From the NCBI RefSeq assembly GCF_000176155.1, contig NZ_ACZO01000006.1, forward strand, positions 868,001-932,000: a stretch of DNA of 64,000 nt, in the 5' to 3' direction. The notes under the pieces were generated by a model. That model saw only the letters and a list, made by a program, of their open reading frames with translations. It was not told where the DNA came from and ran no database searches. This DNA comes from Vibrio metschnikovii CIP 69.14. Its GTDB lineage: Bacteria; Pseudomonadota; Gammaproteobacteria; Enterobacterales; Vibrionaceae. How positions within the stretch are numbered: position 1 is the first letter of the stretch; the number at the start of each line of letters is the position of its first letter. Positions 1-9,170 of this stretch are shown one piece after another. Position numbers and translations under genes: made by a program.

Positions 1-497
1 CTAACTCATATACGGCGCTCAATGTACCCGAAGCTCAATTGGACATGGTTCGCCCTGGTGGCGTGTTGTATGGCGATTTACCAACCAATCCAGAATACCT
101 CCCTATTGTCTCATTTAAAACTCGCATCGCGTCACTGCATCACCTACCAACAGGCAAAACCGTAGGTTATGACAGCACTCATATCACCGACAGTGACACC
201 GTATTGGCCAATTTGCCAGTGGGTTATTCTGATGGCTATCCACGAAAAATGGGCAATAAAGCGCAAGTGCTGATCAATGGTCAGTGGGCAAACGTAGTCG
301 GAGTTACCTCAATGAATACCACCATGGTTGACGTCTCTACTATTAAAGGCGTTAAACCTGGACAAGAGGTAGTACTGTTTGGAGCTCAAGGCAAAAAACA
401 AATCAGTGTCGACGATATTGAAACGCATAGCGATATTATCTTCCCTGAGCTTTACACCATATGGGGCACGGCTAATCCGCGTTTTTACGTTAAGTAG
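1..497 (+). CDS. bsrV: Broad-specificity amino acid racemase (BsrV/Alr family), 3' part
   Basis: The open frame enters from the left window edge, so only about the last 165 residues are present. It is the C-terminal beta domain of a PLP-dependent alanine-racemase fold enzyme. VGYDST carries the catalytic tyrosine that alanine racemases have in VGYGG. Two details point to the broad-specificity branch rather than Alr: [10 protein letters not shown] in place of GYGDGYPR, and [11 protein letters not shown] in place of the usual SMDM motif. Vibrio BsrV is periplasmic and makes non-canonical D-amino acids that modify the cell wall. The signal peptide and PLP lysine lie outside the window, so the location is inferred from the family. 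Family assignment is firm; the Bsr versus Alr choice is likely. Confidence 0.85.
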   Translation, partial: NSYTALNVPEAQLDMVRPGGVLYGDLPTNPEYLPIVSFKTRIASLHHLPTGKTVGYDSTHITDSDTVLANLPVGYSDGYPRKMGNKAQVLINGQWANVVGVTSMNTTMVDVSTIKGVKPGQEVVLFGAQGKKQISVDDIETHSDIIFPELYTIWGTANPRFYVK

Positions 498-579
498 TGG
501 AGTTAAACCTATCTTATCTACTTGTCAGGCCAGTGAGTCTTTGAGGCGTTGATCCTTTTCTAGATTCACTCAACTACCA

Positions 580-607
580 GTCCCCTTATTTCTATCGATA
601 AGGGGAC
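580..607. other. Hairpin after the racemase gene
   Basis: A perfect 10-bp inverted repeat, arms GTCCCCTTAT (580-589) and ATAAGGGGAC (598-607), with an 8-nt loop. It lies 83 bases after the racemase stop. No U-run follows on either strand, so it may act as a 3' end stabiliser or a weak terminator. The rest of the 498-843 gap shows nothing else I can support. Confidence 0.45.
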
Positions 608-843
608 GATTACGCTCAGCGACCATGATGAAACTTACCAACAAATGTTGTTTAGGCGTTTGTAGCAAAAGAAAATTCATATCCTGTTACCATTGCCATT
701 TGTTTTATTTCAGGCAGAATAACCCTTCTTTAGGCTGACCTCGATCGCCTCACGCTATCCTAGCGAATTCCAGCAATAACGGACTGTCTGTCCAATATAT
801 CGCTGGGAACCTTTTAGATTACCCACTTCAAGTAAAAGAGTAT

Positions 844-1713
844 ATGACCCAGAAATCACCCGTTCTTTTTGCGGTAGGTTGCCTACTGATCGCAATGATG
901 GCTATACAATCAGGCTCCTCAATCGCTAAACAACTGTTTCCTATCGTCGGTCCTGGTGGAACGGTTGCCCTGCGCGTGAGTATCTCTGCTTGTATTTTAT
1001 TGCTCATTTTTCGCCCGTGGCGATTATCGTTAAGCCTTGCGCAGTGGCGATCGATGATCATCTACGGGGCAAGTTTAGGCGGAATGCAAATCTTATTTTA
1101 CTTTGCTATCGAACGTATTCCATTAGGGATTGGTGTCGCTTTAGAATTTACCGGCCCACTACTCCTCGCGCTATTTTCTTCAAAACGTAAGCTCGATTTG
1201 GTTTGGGTTGCTTTGGCGATATCTGGTATGGCGTTGTTACTGCCCGATATGCGGGGAGTTGATGCCCTCGATCCCATTGGAGTTGCGCTCGCATTGGCTG
1301 CTGGCGGTTGCTGGGCTGGGTATATTTGGTTTGGGCAACGAGCTGGTACGGTTGGTTCCGGTGGCATGACAGTCGCTATCGGTATGACCGTCGCGGCGCT
1401 GTTTATTTTCCCGATTGGCGCTTATAGCGCATCATCCACGATCTTTACTTGGTCAATACTACCGATGGCGATTACCGTCGCGATTCTATCTAGTGCATTG
1501 CCTTACAGTTTGGAAATGATGGCGTTAAACCGCCTATCTACCCAGCATTTCAGTGTACTAATGAGTCTAGAACCCGCCGTCGCCGCCATGGCAGGATTTA
1601 TGATTTTAGATGAAAGATTAGCGCTGTCACAATGGTTCGCTATCGGTATGATCATCAGTGCATCAATGGGCAGCACCTTAAGTGCTCAACGTAGGAAGAC
1701 TGTCACTTCGTAA
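844..1713 (+). CDS. rhtA: RhtA-like EamA-family inner membrane exporter
   Basis: This 289-residue hydrophobic protein has two EamA repeats and about ten membrane segments, the layout of drug/metabolite superfamily exporters. It resembles E. coli RhtA (threonine/homoserine efflux) along its whole length: an N-terminal segment with IQSGSSIAKQLFP, then VALEFTGPLL near residue 100, a glycine-rich GGCWAGYIWFGQRAG near 160, SALPYSLEMMAL near 220, and SASMGSTL near the end. RhtA proteins are about 295 residues, so the length fits. The start ATG has a modest purine-rich site (AAGAG) upstream. It is transcribed alone and followed by a strong terminator. The exact substrate in this organism is inferred. 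Confidence 0.85.
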   Translation: MTQKSPVLFAVGCLLIAMMAIQSGSSIAKQLFPIVGPGGTVALRVSISACILLLIFRPWRLSLSLAQWRSMIIYGASLGGMQILFYFAIERIPLGIGVALEFTGPLLLALFSSKRKLDLVWVALAISGMALLLPDMRGVDALDPIGVALALAAGGCWAGYIWFGQRAGTVGSGGMTVAIGMTVAALFIFPIGAYSASSTIFTWSILPMAITVAILSSALPYSLEMMALNRLSTQHFSVLMSLEPAVAAMAGFMILDERLALSQWFAIGMIISASMGSTLSAQRRKTVTS

Positions 1714-1727
1714 CCTCTCAACAAAGA

Positions 1728-1768
1728 GAGAGTGTATTTATTTTGTTAATACACTCTCCCCTTTTTTT
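1728..1768 (+). terminator. Rho-independent terminator of the rhtA-like gene
   Basis: Eleven-bp stem GAGAGTGTATT (1728-1738) and AATACACTCTC (1748-1758), followed by CC and a run of seven T. It sits between the convergent rhtA-like and DUF2947 genes. Confidence 0.85.
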
Positions 1769-1794
1769 GAAACTCAAAACGAACTCAACAGAGT

Positions 1795-2268
1795 CTACAA
1801 ACGCTGACCAATTTTTACTGAGCCGTTGGTTTGAAACCATAATGCTTGCGCACGACGGCGGCCTATTAAAATCGGACCATCGTCGTAGAATAAAAAGTTC
1901 TTCCAATGGTTTTTAAACACCGACCATTTGGTTTCAATCACATTGTATTTCTCATAACAAAAATAAACCGTTACATCATCTTGCCAATCAATGTGTTCCA
2001 GTATCGCTGCTGGTAAAGCAGGATCATCACTTTCCCATGCTTCCATCCATGAGATGTCTTGCTGCCAACTCGCGGCTTTCTTGGGCCAGTCTTGCGAGCT
2101 AAAACGCTCAGCATCTGGACTTTGCGCACTGATGTTTTCTTTCCAAAACTGAGCTGAGCGTGACGGGCTCATCGGTTTTATCTGTGCTTGATCACTCTCG
2201 GACACGGGCATTGATTGATGCGTGAAAATCCATTTTCTTGAATACTGTTCCAAAGGCAAATACGACAT
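1795..2268 (-). CDS. DUF2947 family protein
   Basis: A 157-residue soluble protein that I recognise as the DUF2947 family common in Vibrio. It is rich in tryptophan and aromatic residues, with the conserved stretches QYSRKWIFTHQSMPVSE near the N-terminus, WMEAWESDDPALP in the middle, and KYNVIETKW and FYDDGPILIGRRR toward the C-terminus. There is no signal peptide and no membrane segment. The biochemical function is unknown. It lies alone on the minus strand, converging on the rhtA-like gene and separated from rimJ by about 80 bases. Confidence 0.8.
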   Translation of the reverse strand: MSYLPLEQYSRKWIFTHQSMPVSESDQAQIKPMSPSRSAQFWKENISAQSPDAERFSSQDWPKKAASWQQDISWMEAWESDDPALPAAILEHIDWQDDVTVYFCYEKYNVIETKWSVFKNHWKNFLFYDDGPILIGRRRAQALWFQTNGSVKIGQRL

Positions 2269-2350
2269 GAGATGTCCTTAGACGTTAAACCAGCGCATGC
2301 TGGTAATAAATAAAATGAGATACCTAAATAAACGGCGAATGAAAAGTGAC

Positions 2351-2938
2351 TTATCGATTGATTGAAGTACTGGCTTGCCAGTTTGGATTAATCAACGAAA
2401 CCAGCACATGATCCTGCCATTGACCATTAATTAATAAATAATCTTTGGCCAACCCTTCTCGGATAAAGCCAACTCGCTCAAGTACCGCAGCACTGCGATG
2501 ATTCGTTGGCATATAAGCCGCCATAATACGATGCATGTTTTGTTGTTTAAACAAAGATTCACAGGCCATATGAAGTGCCCGAGTCATAATATAACGCCCT
2601 TGGGCAGACTCGGCTAACGAGTAGCCAACGTGACAAGCATAAAAGGGAAAACGCGTGACGTTACTGAACGAAATCGTGCCAACAATTTGTTGACTATTCA
2701 CCTCAATGATTAAGCAATAGTATCCGAGAGCTAAACGATGCAACTCTTCCAGTTTGATTAATCTCTGCTGCCAACCGGTAACTTCAAAAAAAGCCGCTTC
2801 GCGTTGAGGCTCCCACGGTTTTAAATAATCACGATTAGTCACAAAATAATCAGCCAGTGCTTTAGCATCCGCTAATTGAGCACTGCGTACAAGAATCTCC
2901 CCATCACTGACCAACATCGCTGTTGTTCCCTTAGCCAT
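2351..2938 (-). CDS. rimJ: RimJ-like ribosomal protein S5 alanine N-acetyltransferase (GNAT)
   Basis: A 195-residue GNAT-fold acetyltransferase close to RimJ, which acetylates the N-terminal alanine of ribosomal protein S5. The acetyl-CoA region reads AESAQGRYIMTRALHMACESLF near residues 108-130 (Q/RxxGxG/A loop replaced by QGRYIM, as in RimJ), followed by AYMPTNHRSAAVLERVGF, the typical C-terminal GNAT motif. The length matches RimJ (about 194). Its ATG overlaps the tyrR stop by one base (TAATG), so the two genes are translationally coupled. RimJ-type activity is likely, but a different protein acceptor cannot be excluded. Confidence 0.85.
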   Translation of the reverse strand: MAKGTTAMLVSDGEILVRSAQLADAKALADYFVTNRDYLKPWEPQREAAFFEVTGWQQRLIKLEELHRLALGYYCLIIEVNSQQIVGTISFSNVTRFPFYACHVGYSLAESAQGRYIMTRALHMACESLFKQQNMHRIMAAYMPTNHRSAAVLERVGFIREGLAKDYLLINGQWQDHVLVSLINPNWQASTSINR

Positions 2939-4482
2939 TAACGTTTCCTAATCCCATAATCACGTAACTTATTGGCTATTGAGGTATGTGAAACATTCAA
3001 ACGTTTAGCGAGTTTTCGACTGGATGGAAACGACTGGTAAAGCTTGTCTAAAATTTGTGATTCATAGTCTTTCATAATGTCATCAAGCGAGCCATCAAGG
3101 TTTACCGTCGATAAGCTCAAGCCGCTACTGTCTACCGCTGGCAAATGAAAATAATCGACCTGCAATTGTTCGCCATCCATTTCTGTCAACGCACGCAACA
3201 CCATATTGTCTAACTGGCGTATGTTACCTGGCCATGGATATTGCATTAACTGATCCACTAAACCTTCGGCGTATTGCGGCTTCACCATGCCTAATTTATG
3301 GCTGTGTTTGGTTACAAAGAGCTCCAAAAGCGGTTGAATATCGCTAGGACGCTCGCGTAGTGCTGGAATACGCAAGGTTAATACATTCAGTCGATAGAAA
3401 AGATCTTCCCGGAACGTGCCTGAATCAGCCAATTCGGCCAAATTATGACGAGTAGAGGCAATCACGCGGACATCGATATGAATTTCATGCTCTTCGCCAA
3501 CTCGACGAAAGGTTCCGTCTTGTAAGAAGCGCAACAATTTGATCTGTAGATGAGGGCTCATTTCGCCAATTTCATCTAAAAATACCGTGCCACCGTTCGC
3601 TTGTTCAAAAATCCCTTTATGCCCTTGTTGATGATTAAAAGAGCCCGGAGCATGCCCAAAAAGCTCGGTTTCTGCGACATCATCGGGCATAGAGGCACAG
3701 CTTAACACTAAAAAGGGAGCGGTAGAGCGGTGAGAACGGTGATGACAAGCTCGAGCGAGCATCTCTTTTCCGGTCCCCGTTTCACCTTCAATTAATAACG
3801 GCTGATCGAGCATAGCTAATTTTTTAGCATGATTTATCAATGCCTTATGGCGATTAGATACACCAACAAAATGCTCAAAACCTAATGAATTGTGTATCGA
3901 TAATCGATCGTGGCCGTGTACTGTGGTGACCTTAGAACGTAAGATCATCATCGAGCTCGCCAACGTGGCATCATGGGCTGAATTACCAATATAAACTGGC
4001 ATTAGCTCCATGGTATAGTCTAGCCCGTCAATCACAACCGCTTCACGAATCGGCGCTTTACTGCCATCGACCCAACGTGAAAAATTAAACAGCGGTAACA
4101 CTTGAGAAATGGGCGTTCCGATCACTTCCTCACTGGGCTTATTCAAGAGTGCTAAGGCACTTTGATTGGCCATATCGACAAAGCCTTTTAGATCAATCGC
4201 TAATACGGCATCGGGTAGATTATTGAGCAAGGAAATCAGTTCAGTATTATGACGTTCCATCGGCATAAACTGAATTTTACGAACATCTTTGACGCCAGAA
4301 ATACGGCGAATTTCCGCCATTAATTCACTGAAAGTATCAAAATCAATATCTGGGCAATTAAGATAAATAATGCCTATCACATCAATTTCGATACCTCGCA
4401 AATCGATTTTTTTTGAAGCGAGGATCTCAAGAAGCTCTCGGGTTAAGCCGAGTCTATCTTCACAAATGACTTCTAGACGCAC
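2938..4482 (-). CDS. tyrR: TyrR, aromatic amino acid transcriptional regulator
   Basis: A 514-residue regulator with the full TyrR architecture: ACT ligand domain (1-70), PAS domain (about 80-125), AAA+ domain with Walker A GETGTGKE at 233-240 and Walker B GGTVFLDEIGE, and a C-terminal Fis-type helix-turn-helix (SRKLAKRLNVSHTSIANKL). The sigma-54 contact loop GAFTGA is absent; the position reads GHAPGSFNH, as expected for TyrR, which works with sigma-70 and not sigma-54. In the family, ATP and tyrosine drive oligomerisation and repression of aromatic biosynthesis and transport genes. It overlaps rimJ by one base. I saw no clear TGTAAA-N6-TTTACA operator in front of it. Confidence 0.95.
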   Translation of the reverse strand: MRLEVICEDRLGLTRELLEILASKKIDLRGIEIDVIGIIYLNCPDIDFDTFSELMAEIRRISGVKDVRKIQFMPMERHNTELISLLNNLPDAVLAIDLKGFVDMANQSALALLNKPSEEVIGTPISQVLPLFNFSRWVDGSKAPIREAVVIDGLDYTMELMPVYIGNSAHDATLASSMMILRSKVTTVHGHDRLSIHNSLGFEHFVGVSNRHKALINHAKKLAMLDQPLLIEGETGTGKEMLARACHHRSHRSTAPFLVLSCASMPDDVAETELFGHAPGSFNHQQGHKGIFEQANGGTVFLDEIGEMSPHLQIKLLRFLQDGTFRRVGEEHEIHIDVRVIASTRHNLAELADSGTFREDLFYRLNVLTLRIPALRERPSDIQPLLELFVTKHSHKLGMVKPQYAEGLVDQLMQYPWPGNIRQLDNMVLRALTEMDGEQLQVDYFHLPAVDSSGLSLSTVNLDGSLDDIMKDYESQILDKLYQSFPSSRKLAKRLNVSHTSIANKLRDYGIRKR

Positions 4483-4629
4483 TGAATGTTATCCTAAGCA
4501 GAAAGTGTCACGAAAAGTTGACAGTAGTTTCTATCAACCTCAGCACAGCGTCAAGTGATTCTCGTTAAATCCTCTGGCTTGCCCCAATACTTTCTGTAAC
4601 CAAGCCAACAATGCGCTTCATAAAGCGAA

Positions 4630-5652
4630 TTATTGGCTTACCAAAGCAGTAATTTTTGCCACGATTTGTTTACGTATTGCACTCAACTTAACCACTCGAT
4701 TCTTTTGCCACGGTAATGGCCTAAGTAGCGAAATGGCTTTTAGACCTAAACGAGCGGTCAGTAGCCCAACTCCGAGCCCTTGACCTGCACGAGCAGAGAG
4801 TTTTTTAGTCAGATCCATCGATAACAGATCCATGCTAGCATCAATGGCCAATTCACTCGCTCCTGCAACCGCCATGTTGACTAATACGGCTTTAAATAGC
4901 TGTAAACGAGACCAATAACCAAGCTCAATGCCGTACACGTCTGCTAAACGATCAATCATCGTAAAATTACGCCAAGCGATCAATAACATATCCACTAAGG
5001 CTAAAGGACTGATCGCTACCAATACGGCGGCTTCAGTGGCATAGCGTGAGACGATTTGAGTGGCCTGTTTATCTTGTTCATTGACCACCATCGCATCATA
5101 TAACTCGATGATTTCAGCATCGCTGTGGCTATTATCAATACTCTTCAACCAGCGTTGATAAGCACTACTATGCAAGTTAGTGTGACTTTTATTGGCTAGC
5201 ATCGTACAAAAAACTTGTCCTTGCCCTAGCCCATCTTGCTGGATCAATTGCTCGGCTTGCTCTTGCACAGAAAAATGCTGACGTAAGCGACGCAGTGTCC
5301 ACAGCTCCTTCCCTAAACGCCCAATACCCAAGCTCGCTAAGAGCGTCAACAAAATAACCCAAGCCAGATCAAGCCAGTTAGCCGATTGGATCGCGGTATA
5401 AATACTCTCTATTGCTTGCCAACCGAGTAAGGTAGAAAAAGCAATCAATAGACTCACTACCATCCATTTTTTCTTCCGCTTAGGACGAATGACTTGTTCA
5501 AGCTGGCTCTCTAATTCGGTTTCCGGCGCTATGCTTGACTCGGTAATAAACCGCTGCTGATCATTAAAGGTCGCAGATGCAGCGATGACTGGTTCAGGCT
5601 CGGTTTGCTTGAGTGGTTGATTAAAAATTTGCTGATTTTTTAAATCCGTCAT
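4630..5652 (-). CDS. ycjF: YcjF-like inner membrane protein (TIGR01620/DUF697)
   Basis: A 340-residue protein of the YcjF family. The first 60 residues are polar; two membrane segments follow at about 64-84 and 92-112 (WMVVSLLIAFSTLLGWQAI, AWVILLTLLASLGIG). The C-terminal half carries the DUF697 domain, with ISPLALVDMLLIAWRNFTMIDRLADVYGIELGYWSRL as its most conserved part. The ATG overlaps the end of ycjX by four bases. In enterobacteria ycjX-ycjF lie next to the phage shock genes and tyrR; here the tyrR neighbour is kept but no psp gene is visible. The molecular role is not established; membrane stress is the usual suggestion from context. Confidence 0.88.
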   Translation of the reverse strand: MTDLKNQQIFNQPLKQTEPEPVIAASATFNDQQRFITESSIAPETELESQLEQVIRPKRKKKWMVVSLLIAFSTLLGWQAIESIYTAIQSANWLDLAWVILLTLLASLGIGRLGKELWTLRRLRQHFSVQEQAEQLIQQDGLGQGQVFCTMLANKSHTNLHSSAYQRWLKSIDNSHSDAEIIELYDAMVVNEQDKQATQIVSRYATEAAVLVAISPLALVDMLLIAWRNFTMIDRLADVYGIELGYWSRLQLFKAVLVNMAVAGASELAIDASMDLLSMDLTKKLSARAGQGLGVGLLTARLGLKAISLLRPLPWQKNRVVKLSAIRKQIVAKITALVSQ

Positions 5653-7028
5653 GTCAATTTATCCCCAATCAAGATCTCTAATGCTTTATCCATCCGAATG
5701 TGCTGACAAGGTTGATCGTCGAGACTCGGCATAGGACGAAAAGCAATAAACTTAAACTGATGATGCTGCCAATAGTCAGGATGAGGTAGTTTTTTCGGGA
5801 CATCTCCGGGGTATAGAGTGATCGGTTGCCCTTGTACATCGATCCCTTGAATAGCCGAAATTTTTTGATGATGACTCTCAACATAGCCCGATTGAGTCGC
5901 TCGAATCGACGCAAGACTGATACAACGCATCTCAATATTTTCGTAAGCGGCATGTTGCCAAGCCGGATGAATCATCTGCTGCAGCAATGACACCATATTC
6001 GGATGCTGATCAGGCGTCACATGATCGGCTTTGGTGGCCGCAAAAAGCACTTTATCAATCTTCGGTGAAAATAAACGGCTGAGTAAGCCACTGCGACCAT
6101 AACGAAAACTGTGCATAATCTGTTCTAGCGCACAACGCATATCCAAAAACGCTTCATGACCAGCATTTAAAGGCGATAAACAATCGACCAAAACAATTTG
6201 CCGATCAAACGTAGCAAAGTGTTGTTTATAAAACGCCTTAACGACCTTATTTTGATACTCTTGATAGCGTGAGAGCAGTAATCCTAACATCGAGTTTTTT
6301 GCAGGTTTATTTTGTGGATCAACATGACGACAAGGAAAAAACTGCAACACCGGCGCTCCCGCAAGTTCTCCTGGTAATACAAAACGTCCCGGTTGAACCC
6401 AATGCAAACCATGCAACTTGCATTGATGAAGATAATCAGTATAAAGCGCAGCAATCTCGGCCAATTGCGCTTCATTCGCTTCTTGTTCAAGATCAAGCTT
6501 ATCTATCGCGTTTAACCAAGGTTTCGCTAACTCTGCACGTTGACCATGTAACGCATTAAACTGCTGAGCCGACCAAGTATAAAAATCCAAATTTAACAGT
6601 GGTAAATCCAACAACCATTCACCAGGGTAATCAATAATATCCAGATACAAGGTTGCCGTGCTGCCCAGTAATTTTTTACTGCGTTTATGCGGGCGATATT
6701 TAATCACTAAACGAATTTCACTGACATCGCGGGTAGGTACTGGCCAGTTTGGCGGATCAGCATGAAGCTGCTCCATCGCCTGATCGTAACTGAAACGAGG
6801 CACCATAAGATTACTTTGTGGGATACGCTTAGCACCAATAATCCGTTTATCACGCGCCGCGGCTAACAAAGGTAACTGATCATGCGTGGCCGTATGCAGC
6901 AGTTGATTCACTAACGAACTAATGAACGCAGTTTTACCTGCTCGCGATAAACCAGTGACCGCAAGACGAACATGGGCGTCTAAACCTCGGTGCAGAAGTG
7001 CACTCATCTCTTGACTGATTCGCTGCAT
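5649..7028 (-). CDS. ycjX: YcjX-like P-loop GTPase (DUF463)
   Basis: A 459-residue P-loop NTPase of the DUF463/YcjX family. Walker A is GLSRAGKT at 26-33; DIIDYPGEWLLDLP near 130 is the G3-like segment and includes the family signature DYPGEW; TKADH near 330 resembles the G4 NKxD motif, supporting nucleotide preference for GTP. The length is typical of the family. It precedes ycjF with a 4-base overlap, so the pair is co-translated. Family members are predicted to act with YcjF in a cell envelope stress response, but the reaction beyond NTP hydrolysis is unknown. Confidence 0.9.
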   Translation of the reverse strand: MQRISQEMSALLHRGLDAHVRLAVTGLSRAGKTAFISSLVNQLLHTATHDQLPLLAAARDKRIIGAKRIPQSNLMVPRFSYDQAMEQLHADPPNWPVPTRDVSEIRLVIKYRPHKRSKKLLGSTATLYLDIIDYPGEWLLDLPLLNLDFYTWSAQQFNALHGQRAELAKPWLNAIDKLDLEQEANEAQLAEIAALYTDYLHQCKLHGLHWVQPGRFVLPGELAGAPVLQFFPCRHVDPQNKPAKNSMLGLLLSRYQEYQNKVVKAFYKQHFATFDRQIVLVDCLSPLNAGHEAFLDMRCALEQIMHSFRYGRSGLLSRLFSPKIDKVLFAATKADHVTPDQHPNMVSLLQQMIHPAWQHAAYENIEMRCISLASIRATQSGYVESHHQKISAIQGIDVQGQPITLYPGDVPKKLPHPDYWQHHQFKFIAFRPMPSLDDQPCQHIRMDKALEILIGDKLT

Positions 7029-7075
7029 AGCTTGTGGGTTTCCTCAGTAAATGTTGCCATTTTAGATCAAGATAA

Positions 7076-7261
7076 TTAATCGTCTTCAATCAGTTTGTAA
7101 ATGACAAATAAGCTTATTTGTAGCAAAACAAACAGAACACAACTAGTAATAACATATTTACTGTAAAAAATAGAAAGACCATGAAAAATCAGGTCATAAC
7201 TTAATAACGCGGCTAATACGATAGCAACGACGATTTGTAACAATCGAATAAAACGTGGCAT
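7076..7261 (-). CDS. Small two-segment membrane protein, unknown
   Basis: A 61-residue protein with two predicted membrane helices (about residues 7-25 and 35-55) separated by a short loop and ending in the acidic IEDD. The ATG has a strong ribosome binding site, GAGGAG, spaced about 5 bases upstream, which is the main reason to call it. It lies 47 bases upstream of ycjX on the same strand, so it may lead that operon. Position and size recall the small phage-shock proteins found beside ycjXF in enterobacteria, but I see no sequence signature to support that, so no function is given. Confidence 0.6.
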   Translation of the reverse strand: MPRFIRLLQIVVAIVLAALLSYDLIFHGLSIFYSKYVITSCVLFVLLQISLFVIYKLIEDD

Positions 7262-7401
7262 GGTTTCTCCTCTGAAATTCTATTAACAATGCTGGTTATC
7301 GGTTATTTCTCATCCTGAACTACTTTGTTAAATCGCACTGATAGTCTGTTTGTCAATGGCGATTGTTCCTCGATAGTCACAACAAGATATGCATAGACCA
7401 G

Positions 7402-7433
7402 ATAAAGAAAAGGTGTAGCGTTATGCTACACCT
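7402..7433 (-). terminator. Rho-independent terminator of the fumarase gene
   Basis: A nine-bp stem (AGGTGTAGC at 7411-7419, GCTACACCT at 7425-7433) with a 5-nt loop. On the minus strand it is followed by a T-rich stretch (TTTCTTTATC). It lies about 35 bases beyond the fumarase stop. Confidence 0.8.
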
Positions 7434-7469
7434 AATAGTCACTTGAGCTCAATTTGCTCACACATTTAT

Positions 7470-8994
7470 TTAGCTCTGCTGAGTGGCTTCAGCGATTTTG
7501 ACTCGCCAAGTATCCGGACCAATCTGATGAGCGTTGGCTCCGGTCGAATCCACTGCAACCGTGACTGGCATATCTTCCACTTCAAACTCATAGATAGCTT
7601 CCATACCGAGATCTTCAAAAGCGACAACGCGCGCTTTCTTAATCGCTTTAGCAACAAGATACGCCGCGCCGCCAACGGCCATTAAATAGACTGCTTTATT
7701 TTTCTTTATCGATTCAACGGTCGCTGGGCCACGTTCGGCTTTACCAATCATGCCCATCACGCCCACCTCTTCAAGCATCATATCGGTAAATTTATCCATG
7801 CGAGTTGAGGTTGTCGGTCCCGCAGGCCCTACGACTTCATCGCCAACCGCATCAACAGGGCCAACGTAGTAGATGAATTTATCTCTTAAATCAACGCCTT
7901 CAGGAAGTTTCTCTCCGTTTTGTAACATGGTTTGTAGGCGTTTATGCGCCGCATCACGTCCGGTTAAAATTTTACCCGACAGCAATACGGTTTCACCGGT
8001 TTTCCATTGCTGAGTCTCTTCACGAGTCACCGTATCTAAATTCACTCGACGGGTATTCGCGCCCGCTTGCCAAGTAATTTGTGGCCAATCTTCAAGCTTA
8101 GGTGGGGTGAGTTCTGCAGGGCCACTGCCATCTAATGTAAAATGCACATGACGAGTTGCCGCGCAGTTAGGGATCAAACACACTGGCTTAGAAGCCGCGT
8201 GGGTCGGTGCCGATTTAATTTTCACATCAACCACCGTAGTTAAACCGCCTAACCCTTGAGCACCGATACCGAGTTTATTGACTCGATTGAAGATATCTAA
8301 ACGTAGCTCTTCTTCAGCATTTTGTGGGCCACGCGCAATAAGATCTTGAATATCAATATGTTCCATCAAAGATTCTTTGGCCAGTACTGCCGCTTTTTCT
8401 GCCGTGCCACCAATACCAATGCCGAGCATACCTGGTGGGCACCAGCCGGCTCCCATGGTCGGTAACGTTTTTTCCACCCACTCTGCAATATCATCAGAAG
8501 GGTTAAGCATTGCCCATTTTGGTTTTGTTTTCACTGCCGCCCCCTTTGGCAGCAATTTGGATTTCTACTTTATCACCCGGGACCATATTAATGTGCACTA
8601 CGGCAGGGGTATTGTCCTTGGTATTGATCCGTTTGCCCGCAGGATCCATCAGTACCGACGCTCGTAAAGGGTTATCTGGGTTGGTGTAAGCTTGACGAAC
8701 CCCCTCGTCCACCATCTGCTGTACGGTCATATCGGTAGAATCCCACTGCACAGCCATACCGATATTAACGAAACAAGTGACGATACCGGTATCTTGACAA
8801 ATAGGACGGTGACCCTCTGCTGACATACGCGAGTTAATTAAGATTTGCGCAATCGCATCTTTAGCGGCTTGGCTCTCTTCACGATGGTAGGCTTGTTCTA
8901 GCGCTTGGACAAAATCAAGGGGATGGTAGTAAGAGATGTATTGTAATGCGTCAGCGACACTGCTGATCACATCTTGTTGGCGAATTACCGTCAT
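7470..8994 (-). pseudogene. fumA: Class I fumarate hydratase, interrupted by a +1 frameshift
   Basis: Two overlapping frames together encode a complete iron-sulfur class I fumarase of about 507 residues. The first frame starts at 8994 (chosen because homologues begin at MTVIRQQD; an in-frame extension reaches 9042) and stops at 8503 just after AAKGGGSENKTK. The second resumes at the expected AMLNPSDDIAEW and runs to 7470. Removing one G from GGG (CCC on the plus strand at 8513-8515) restores ENKTK-M-AMLNPSD exactly. Cluster and substrate motifs are intact (ICQDTGIVTC, VCLIPNCAATRHVHF, VVGPAGPTTSTRMDKF). The enzyme interconverts fumarate and malate in the TCA cycle. Either a sequencing error or a real recent inactivation; no slippery recoding signal is evident. 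Confidence 0.85.
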
Positions 8995-9170
8995 TGCATG
9001 CCTCATTATTGTTATGTGTTCACTAGCTGAAACCGAAAGCACAATGTAAAGTCAGTAAAGCCAAAGGGCAACAAACGACTGAATTAAGCGCTAAGATCAA
9101 GAAACAGCTTTCTTTCAGGCTTTTATGATACTCTTGCTTTCCTCTATGTGCTACGCAGTGAAGTGACCCA

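Noticed and set aside
2938..4482. TyrR as a sigma-54 activator.
   Set aside because: The GAFTGA loop is absent, as known for TyrR.
8503..8560. Programmed frameshifting as the reason for the split fumarase.
   Set aside because: No slippery heptamer or downstream structure fits; removing one base restores the family sequence, so mutation or sequencing error is simpler.
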